DNA of 14,607 bases, taken from assembly GCA_002454015.1 (NCBI GenBank), contig DKIB01000018.1:822-15428 (forward strand). Reading direction: 5' to 3'. Made by a program: the position numbers and the translations under genes. Shown here piece after piece: positions 10,156 to 14,607 of the stretch. Each line of letters opens with the position of its first letter. Position 1 is the first letter of the stretch. The DNA is from Proteobacteria bacterium UBA6729. GTDB taxonomy: Bacteria; Pseudomonadota; Gammaproteobacteria; Porifericomitales; Porifericomitaceae. The notes under the pieces are model-generated. The model did no database searches. It saw nothing but the letters and a program-made list of their open reading frames with translations, and had not been told where the DNA came from.

Positions 10156-11410
10156 GCTGCACCTCCCAGCCAATCCGGTGCAACAATGCCCGGCTGGCAA
10201 CCGGCAGGCGTTCCAACACGGTCAGCGCAAATGCCCGGCGCAGCAACGCCTCTGCCTCCGACCGGCTCAGTAACCTGGAACGCATATAGAACACGGCATC
10301 TTCATCCAGATGGCCTACGGTAGCGCCGTGGCTGCACCGCACCGCATCCGCATAGATTTCCAGCATCGGGCAAATATCAACGCGGGCCTGCTCCGACAAC
10401 AATAAACCGGCACTATCCTGACGAGCATCGGTGTCCTGTGCCCCCTGCTGTATACGCACACGCCCGTTGAATACACCATGCGCACGACCACCCACCATAC
10501 CCCTGAACAGCTGCAGACTGCGGGTATTCGGCACGGCATGCTCCACCAGCATACGGCACTCCAGATGCTCGTCGCTGTTGAGATGATACAGGCAATCCAG
10601 CTCCACCGCTGCGGCAGCGCCACACAATCTCACCCGAAACGCCTGTCGTCCCAGTGTCGTGCCGGCCCCCAGGGCGTGGACATGATAGCAACTGTCGGCC
10701 TGCTGCTCAGCCTGCAGACTGAGCAGTGCGGACACCCGACCACAGGCAGTCAATTGGCAGTGTTCCAACCGGGCAGCGGGTGCCAGCGCCACGCGCGTCA
10801 CCACATTGCAGAGATCGGCCGTCATGTCAGTACCCTGCCCGGGATAGTGATAATGCTCGACCACCTCAGCCTCGGCACCCTCGCCCAGCACCAGTATATT
10901 GCGCAGATGGTACGCCCTGGAGCTGGCATCCGACGTAAACTGATAATTCAGGTGTATCGGCGCGGCAAGTTTACAGCCTGGGGGCACATACAGACAAGCC
11001 CCACCCGCCAGAAAGGCTGTATTCATCAACATAAAGCCATCATCACCAGCCACATCAAAACAGCCGCGCACACTGTCAGGCAGGGCCTCCGGGGAATCGC
11101 GCCAAGCCTGCAGTATCACGCCCTCCGGCAAGCTTTGTTGAGTAACACACGGGGTGCCATCCACAAACATGAGCACATATGCCTGCGCATCCTGCGCCGT
11201 TGCGGTACGCGTTGGCCCGGGCACCACCGGATTAAACGCACAGTTGACTATGGGACTGGGGTCAGTAAACCTCCATTCCTCCTGTTTGCGACTGGGCAAC
11301 CCATCCCTGAGCAGGGCCTGTAGCGCCTGGCGGCGCTGCTCAAGAAAACCCTGCTCCCATTTGGGTGACAAGGCGCGAAAGTGCGCCTCGTAGTGATCGG
11401 CCAGATGCAT
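10145..11410 (-). CDS. sufD: SufD, Fe-S scaffold subunit
   Basis: SufD pairs with SufB on two SufC ATPases to form the SufBC2D scaffold, where clusters are assembled. The 421 residues compare with 423 in E. coli. The C-terminal core motif CSHGATVGHLDEDAVFYMRSRLL places Cys359 and His361 at the equivalents of E. coli Cys358 and His360; that histidine, with a SufB cysteine, is implicated in cluster formation. The N-terminal helical region includes RKQEEWRFTD, a common SufD feature. The ATG at 11410 lies four bases after the sufC stop and has no nearby Shine-Dalgarno site, so translation probably depends on coupling from sufC. An upstream extension of the frame lies inside sufC and is not real. 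Confidence 0.95.
   Translation of the reverse strand: MHLADHYEAHFRALSPKWEQGFLEQRRQALQALLRDGLPSRKQEEWRFTDPSPIVNCAFNPVVPGPTRTATAQDAQAYVLMFVDGTPCVTQQSLPEGVILQAWRDSPEALPDSVRGCFDVAGDDGFMLMNTAFLAGGACLYVPPGCKLAAPIHLNYQFTSDASSRAYHLRNILVLGEGAEAEVVEHYHYPGQGTDMTADLCNVVTRVALAPAARLEHCQLTACGRVSALLSLQAEQQADSCYHVHALGAGTTLGRQAFRVRLCGAAAAVELDCLYHLNSDEHLECRMLVEHAVPNTRSLQLFRGMVGGRAHGVFNGRVRIQQGAQDTDARQDSAGLLLSEQARVDICPMLEIYADAVRCSHGATVGHLDEDAVFYMRSRLLSRSEAEALLRRAFALTVLERLPVASRALLHRIGWEVQHDH
10162..10166 (-). promoter_or_regulatory. Shine-Dalgarno deciding the sufS start
   Basis: GGAGG inside the end of sufD lies six bases before ATG 10155, fixing the 413-residue form of SufS. Confidence 0.6.
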
Positions 11411-11414
11411 AAGG

Positions 11415-12161
11415 TCAGGCCGAGAATGTCTCGTATCCTCCCTGTTCCAGATGCCCAACCAGTTCCAACCCGCCAGACTGCACCAGCCGCCCCCCGGACA
11501 TGATATGCACATGGTCCACCCTGAGATGTTCCAACATGCGCGGGTAGTGCGTAACCAGCAGCATGGCACGGTCCGGCGTGTGCATACTGCTGATCTGCGT
11601 ACACACCGCCTTCATCCCGTCAATATCCAAACCGGAATCGAGCTCATCCAGGATCGCCAGGCGTGGTTTCAGCAAGGCCAACTGCAAAAGCTCATTGCGC
11701 TTCTTCTCGCCACCGGAAAACCCGGCATTCACCGAACGCTTCAACATGTCTTCACTCATCCCTACCTGCTGCAGCTGCTCCCGGACCATGCTCAGGAAAT
11801 CAAATGCATCCAGTTCAGTCTCACCACGATGGCGACGCATGGCATTCACCGCCGCCTTCAGCAGGTAGGCATTGCCCACCCCCGGAATCTCTACGGGATT
11901 CTGAAAGGCCAGAAACACCCCCTCCAGAGCGCGTTCCTCTGCGTCCATCTCCAACAGGGAACGGCCAGCGTAATCCACCTCCCCACTGCTAACCTCGCAA
12001 TCAGGATGCCCCACCAGGACCTTGGCAAGTGTACTCTTGCCGGAACCGTTTGGCCCCATGATCACATGTATCTCGCCTGCGGATACCGACAGGTCCACAC
12101 CACGCAGAATCTGCGTATCTCCAATGCTGACTTCAAGGCCACGGATCTCCAGCATATTCAT
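11415..12161 (-). CDS. sufC: SufC, ABC-type ATPase of the Fe-S scaffold
   Basis: SufC is a soluble ABC ATPase that drives conformational change in SufBC2D. The 248 residues equal the E. coli length. Visible motifs are Walker [10 protein letters not shown] (36-44), Q-loop Gln87 (AFQNP), the signature FSGGEKKR (148-155), Walker B LAILDE with the SufC-specific DSGLDID (175-181), and the switch histidine 205 (VTHYPR). The usual DES/DET step after Walker B reads DEL here, a mild variation. The start overlaps the sufB stop as ATGA, with AAGGAG seven bases upstream. A second in-frame ATG two codons later (12155) is an alternative. Confidence 0.98.
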   Translation of the reverse strand: MNMLEIRGLEVSIGDTQILRGVDLSVSAGEIHVIMGPNGSGKSTLAKVLVGHPDCEVSSGEVDYAGRSLLEMDAEERALEGVFLAFQNPVEIPGVGNAYLLKAAVNAMRRHRGETELDAFDFLSMVREQLQQVGMSEDMLKRSVNAGFSGGEKKRNELLQLALLKPRLAILDELDSGLDIDGMKAVCTQISSMHTPDRAMLLVTHYPRMLEHLRVDHVHIMSGGRLVQSGGLELVGHLEQGGYETFSA

Positions 12162-13600
12162 CCGATCGCTCCTTCCAGCGAAATACCCAGCAGTTTGCGG
12201 GCCTCAACTGCAAACTCCATGGGCAGTTCTTCCAGCACACGTTGACAGAAGCCGTTGACGATCATGGCAACCGCATCTTCCGTAGAGATACCACGCTGCC
12301 TGCAATAAAACAGTTGCTCATCACTGATCTTTGATGTGGTAGCCTCATGCTCAACCTGCACCGTGCAGTTACCGGCACGAATTACCGGAAAGGTATGGGC
12401 TCCGCACTGATCCCCCATCAACAGCGAATCACATTGTGTAAAATTCCGTGCATGACTGGCACGGGGCCCGGCCTCCACCATACCACGATAGGCATTCTGC
12501 CCGTGGCCCGCAGAGATACCCTTGGAGATGATGGTGCTGCTGGTGTGTCGGCCCAGATGGATCATCTTGGTGCCTGTATCCGCCTGTTGCCAATTGTTGG
12601 TAATGGCCACGGAGTAGAAGGCCCCGCGACTGTGGTCACCACGCAGGATACAGCTGGGATACTTCCAGGTGATGGCCGAGCCCGTCTCGATCTGTGTCCA
12701 GGAAATGCGTGAGCGGGCACCACGACAGTCCCCACGCTTGGTAACAAAGTTGTAGATACCACCACGCCCCTGTGCATCACCCGGGTACCAGTTCTGCACC
12801 GTGGAATACTTGATCTCGGCATCTTCCAGGGCCACCAGCTCCACCACCGCCGCATGCAGCTGGTTATTATCGCGCATGGGCGCGGTACACCCCTCCAGAT
12901 AGCTCACATGGCTACCCCGATCCGCAACAACCAGCGTGCGCTCAAACTGTCCGGTATTGCCCGCATTGATACGAAAATATGTAGACAACTCCATCGGACA
13001 ACGTGTGTCAGGCGGGATATAACAGAATGACCCATCGCTGAACACGGCTGCATTCAGTGCCGCATAAAAGTTATCCCCCCTGGGCACCACCGTGCCCAGA
13101 TACTTGCGTACCAGTTGCGGATGCTCTTGCACTGCATCCGAGAAAGAACAGAAGATGACCCCAACCTCCGCCAGTTTCTCCTTGAAGGTGGTGGCCACCG
13201 AGACACTGTCAAACACCGCGTCAACCGCCACCCCGGCCAGGAGCTCCCGTTCACGCAACGGTATACCCAGCTTCTCGTATGTCTCCAGGATCTGCGGGTC
13301 CACCTCATCCAGACTCTTGGGCTTATCCTGCTTTGGAGCGGAATAGTATGAGGCCGCCTGATAGTCAATAGGGGCATATTTGGCATGCGCCCAGTGCGGC
13401 TCCTGCATCTCCAGCCACCGACGATAAGCCCGCAGACGCCACTTCAGCAACCACTCCGGCTCTGCCTTGCGAGCCGATATACTCCGCACGGTATCCTCAC
13501 TCAGCCCCGGTGGAACAGAGTCAGTCTCCAGCGGCGTATAAAACCCTGCTGCGTAACGTTCATTCAGCAAGTCCGAGATTTCCTTGTTGGCCGTGCTCAT
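12158..13600 (-). CDS. sufB: SufB, Fe-S scaffold subunit
   Basis: SufB is the main cluster-building subunit of SufBC2D and accepts sulfur from the SufS-SufU pair. It has 480 residues (E. coli 495). The core motif [18 protein letters not shown] places Cys390 at the equivalent of E. coli Cys405, the cysteine tied to cluster assembly. The C-terminus with [11 protein letters not shown] and [18 protein letters not shown] is diagnostic of SufB and binds SufC. The start overlaps the stop of the upstream carrier gene by one base (TAATG), with GGAGG seven bases before it. The next gene, sufC, overlaps by four bases. Confidence 0.98.
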   Translation of the reverse strand: MSTANKEISDLLNERYAAGFYTPLETDSVPPGLSEDTVRSISARKAEPEWLLKWRLRAYRRWLEMQEPHWAHAKYAPIDYQAASYYSAPKQDKPKSLDEVDPQILETYEKLGIPLRERELLAGVAVDAVFDSVSVATTFKEKLAEVGVIFCSFSDAVQEHPQLVRKYLGTVVPRGDNFYAALNAAVFSDGSFCYIPPDTRCPMELSTYFRINAGNTGQFERTLVVADRGSHVSYLEGCTAPMRDNNQLHAAVVELVALEDAEIKYSTVQNWYPGDAQGRGGIYNFVTKRGDCRGARSRISWTQIETGSAITWKYPSCILRGDHSRGAFYSVAITNNWQQADTGTKMIHLGRHTSSTIISKGISAGHGQNAYRGMVEAGPRASHARNFTQCDSLLMGDQCGAHTFPVIRAGNCTVQVEHEATTSKISDEQLFYCRQRGISTEDAVAMIVNGFCQRVLEELPMEFAVEARKLLGISLEGAIG

Positions 13601-13923
13601 TATAGATCCTCCCGCACCGTAAAACTCTCACCACACCCACAGGTATCGCCCGCATTCGGATTGCTGAACGTGAAGCCCTCGTTCAAACCCTGTTTCCGGT
13701 AATCCAGTTCCGTCCCCATCAAAAACGGCAGGTTCTGCTCATCCACCACCACAGTCACCCCCTGTGACTCAAACACCCGATCACTGTCCCCTGGAGCATC
13801 TCCAGACTCCACCACATACTGGTAGCCCGAACAACCCGCACGTCTGACGCCCAACCGCAACACCCGGCCGTCCTGCATATATCGCCGCACGTGTACAGCC
13901 GCCCTTTCAGTCAGCGAGATCAT
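13600..13923 (-). CDS. sufA: A-type Fe-S carrier (SufA/IscA family)
   Basis: A-type carriers pick up newly made clusters or iron and pass them to target proteins. From ATG 13923 the protein has 107 residues, the same length as E. coli IscA. The three ligand cysteines are present: Cys31 (RAGCSGYQY), and Cys95 and Cys97 (DTCGCGESF). [10 protein letters not shown] is also typical. Sequence and length resemble IscA at least as much as SufA, so the symbol reflects operon position only. The start overlaps the iscR end by 17 bases and is preceded by a GGGGGAG tract ending four bases before the ATG. An upstream frame extension of 12 codons lies inside iscR and is unlikely to be used. Confidence 0.93.
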   Translation of the reverse strand: MISLTERAAVHVRRYMQDGRVLRLGVRRAGCSGYQYVVESGDAPGDSDRVFESQGVTVVVDEQNLPFLMGTELDYRKQGLNEGFTFSNPNAGDTCGCGESFTVREDL

Positions 13924-14326
13924 GATGCTCCCCCTGAGCAACTGCGGCCAAAGAGACACTACTCAGGAACCGCTCCACCTCTACATTCAGCGATTCCCAC
14001 AGATCATGCGTCAAACAGGGCCGCTCTCTCCGGCAATTGCGCTTGCCCCCGCACTGCGTAGAATCCAGCGGCTCCTCAACAGCCCGCATCACCTCAGCTA
14101 CCGAGATATCCTCAGCCGGTCTGGCCAGCGCATAGCCCCCCCCGGGACCCCGCACGCTCTCCACCAGTTGTTGCCGCCGCATTTTCAGCAACAATTGTTC
14201 CAGATAGGTCTGCGACAATTCCTGCCGCACGGCAATGGCAGCCAGCGTCACCGGCCCCCCCTGCTGATGCAGGGCCAGATCTACCGCTGCCGTCACCGCA
14301 TACCTGCCTCTCGTAGTCAATCTCAT
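13907..14326 (-). CDS. iscR: IscR, Rrf2-family Fe-S sensing regulator
   Basis: IscR is a dimeric winged-helix regulator that binds a [2Fe-2S] cluster; the holo form represses type 1 sites, and both forms bind type 2 sites. From ATG 14326 it has 139 residues. It opens with MRLTTRGRYAVTA and includes YLEQLL and VRGPGGGYAL. Cluster ligands Cys92, Cys98, Cys104 and His107 (CGGKRNC to CLTH) carry the same numbers as in E. coli. Glu43, which sets type 1 site discrimination, is also kept. It ends about 23 residues earlier than E. coli IscR, so the flexible C-terminal tail is missing. An ATG four codons upstream (14338) is disfavoured because the GGAG six bases before 14326 overlaps it. As first gene of the operon, it probably represses its own promoter. 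Confidence 0.96.
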   Translation of the reverse strand: MRLTTRGRYAVTAAVDLALHQQGGPVTLAAIAVRQELSQTYLEQLLLKMRRQQLVESVRGPGGGYALARPAEDISVAEVMRAVEEPLDSTQCGGKRNCRRERPCLTHDLWESLNVEVERFLSSVSLAAVAQGEHHDLAD

Positions 14327-14332
14327 AATCGT

Positions 14333-14336
14333 CTCC
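14333..14336 (-). promoter_or_regulatory. Shine-Dalgarno deciding the iscR start
   Basis: GGAG lies six bases before ATG 14326, fixing the 139-residue form that begins MRLTTRGRY as in other IscR proteins. Confidence 0.6.
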
Positions 14337-14338
14337 AT

Positions 14339-14354
14339 CGCGGGAACCCCCGCG
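14339..14354 (-). promoter_or_regulatory. GC-only stem-loop in the iscR-suf leader
   Basis: CGCGGG-GGTT-CCCGCG forms a perfect 6-bp, all-GC stem with a four-base loop. With transcription starting near 14355, the stem would occupy the very 5' end of the mRNA and stop two bases before the iscR Shine-Dalgarno site. It could stabilise the 5' end or affect ribosome loading. There is no T-run after it, so it is not a terminator. Confidence 0.5.
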
Positions 14355-14361
14355 GGAGCCC

Positions 14362-14390
14362 ACCCTACAATACCCGACTAAAAAAGTCAA
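14362..14390 (-). promoter_or_regulatory. Sigma70-like promoter of the iscR-suf operon
   Basis: The -35 is TTGACT (14390-14385) and the -10 is TAGGGT (14367-14362), with a 17-base spacer. The -35 is near consensus and the -10 is weak. The predicted start is near 14355, about 29 bases before the iscR ATG. It is the only good promoter upstream of the operon. Confidence 0.65.
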
Positions 14391-14394
14391 GAGA
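14370..14394 (-). promoter_or_regulatory. IscR type 1 operator
   Basis: The 25-base site matches the published E. coli type 1 consensus (ATASYYGACTRWWWYAGTCRRSTAT, as I recall it) at 21 of 25 positions by my count. The core GACT-TTTTT-AGTC is a perfect inverted repeat, followed by GGGTAT. It covers the -35 and most of the spacer, so bound IscR would block RNA polymerase. Mismatches are the first three bases and one centre base. Confidence 0.75.
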
Positions 14395-14607
14395 TATTCC
14401 ATGACTGCGCCTGAAGGGGCTCGAACGGGCCAGATCGTCCTGACTTTGACGGTTTGGATTCATAAGTGATTGATTTATAACGATTCACATCACCAGAGTA
14501 CACTACAAACGACCCGAGGGCTCAAGGGAGGACGCAGGGGGAGAGGGACTATTTTCGTGCTGGAGGGCCTTCGGGCGTCGGGACAAGGGCCGGACAGGGC
14601 CCTGTCC
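14395..14607. other. Non-coding right end, no convincing gene
   Basis: This stretch lies upstream of the iscR-suf promoter. It has an AT-rich part (about 14455-14500), a purine-rich G/A tract (about 14516-14548) and a GC-rich end. Short frames exist on both strands (22 codons from ATG 14401; an open tail 14607-14503 on the minus strand; GTG 14557 running off the edge), but none has recognisable protein character. No divergent promoter stands out. Confidence 0.5.
14592..14607. repeat. Perfect 16-bp palindrome at the window edge
   Basis: GGACAGGGCCCTGTCC is its own reverse complement and ends at the last base. It is preceded directly by GGACAAGGGCC (14581-14591), an imperfect copy of its left part. 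It may belong to a dispersed repeat or mark an assembly boundary. Confidence 0.6.

Noticed and set aside
10156..10200. N-terminal extension of SufS by 15 codons
   Set aside because: It lacks conservation, while ATG 10155 has GGAGG six bases upstream and restores the E. coli residue numbering.
11411..11569. N-terminal extension of SufD by 53 codons within sufC
   Set aside because: It is a Trp/Cys-rich out-of-frame reading of sufC; the conserved protein begins at ATG 11410.
14405..14440. tRNA-like 3' end on the minus strand (GTTCGAGCC followed by CAGGCGC), as an attachment-site remnant
   Set aside because: The bases around the TTCGA loop do not pair into a T stem, and there is no matching 5' half or CCA end.
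14430..14460. Second IscR half-site (AGTCAGG on the minus strand)
   Set aside because: The partner GACT at the right spacing is absent, so it is not a full type 1 site.
14401..14469. Divergent 22-codon ORF starting at ATG 14401
   Set aside because: It has no clear ribosome site, no recognisable sequence character, and starts inside the upstream edge of the iscR control region.
14557..14607. GTG-initiated frame running off the right edge, with GGGGGAGAGGG upstream
   Set aside because: Only 17 codons are visible, the G/A-rich tract would look like a ribosome site by chance, and the frame is largely set by the palindrome.
14503..14607. Open minus-strand tail of 34 codons that could be the end of an upstream gene
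   Set aside because: Its composition (many Pro, Ser and Arg) fits GC-rich non-coding DNA and I recognise no protein family; more sequence to the right would settle it.

Overview
The window reads as chromosomal DNA of a gammaproteobacterium of moderately high GC content. The main pointers are a PdxB of the E. coli type (this branch of vitamin B6 synthesis is largely gammaproteobacterial) and an IscR whose ligand residues have the same numbers as in E. coli. SecD, SecF, SufS, SufB, SufD and ProS also align almost residue for residue with their enterobacterial counterparts. The pairing of SufU and SufT with an IscR-type regulator argues against an enteric genome. A free-living or symbiotic sulfur- or iron-oxidising lineage is possible, but this is inference. 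Nearly all of the window is coding. The only sizeable non-coding stretch is the last ~270 bases.

Left arm (+ strand, 1-6138). The 3' part of an outer-membrane protein gene, cut by the window edge, encodes what looks like two tandem copies of a small beta-barrel. It is followed by yajC, secD and secF, the accessory module of the SecYEG protein-export channel. Tightly packed behind them are pdxB (erythronate-4-phosphate dehydrogenase, vitamin B6 synthesis) and wrbA (flavodoxin-like NAD(P)H:quinone oxidoreductase). The junctions are unusual: yajC and secD are bridged by a possible 11-codon mini-ORF that overlaps both, and pdxB appears to start at a CTG codon overlapping the secF stop.

Right arm (- strand, 14394 down to 6139). 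A sigma70-like promoter overlapped by a strong match to an IscR type 1 operator drives iscR, an IscA/SufA-type carrier, sufB, sufC, sufD, sufS, sufU and sufT. Most junctions overlap by 1-17 bases, so the operon is translationally coupled. proS (prolyl-tRNA synthetase) follows after 39 bases and may also have its own extended -10 promoter. The operon is a self-contained Fe-S cluster factory: SufS releases sulfur from cysteine, SufU relays it, SufBC2D builds the cluster, the A-type protein and SufT help deliver it, and IscR senses Fe-S status and represses.

The two arms converge: the wrbA and proS stop codons abut at 6138/6139 with no spacer. The right end (14395-14607) contains no convincing gene. 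It ends exactly on a perfect 16-bp palindrome, which may mark a repeat or an assembly boundary. I see no CRISPR array, tRNA or rRNA gene, or complete mobile element. The most interesting signals are regulatory and translational rather than a new multi-gene system.
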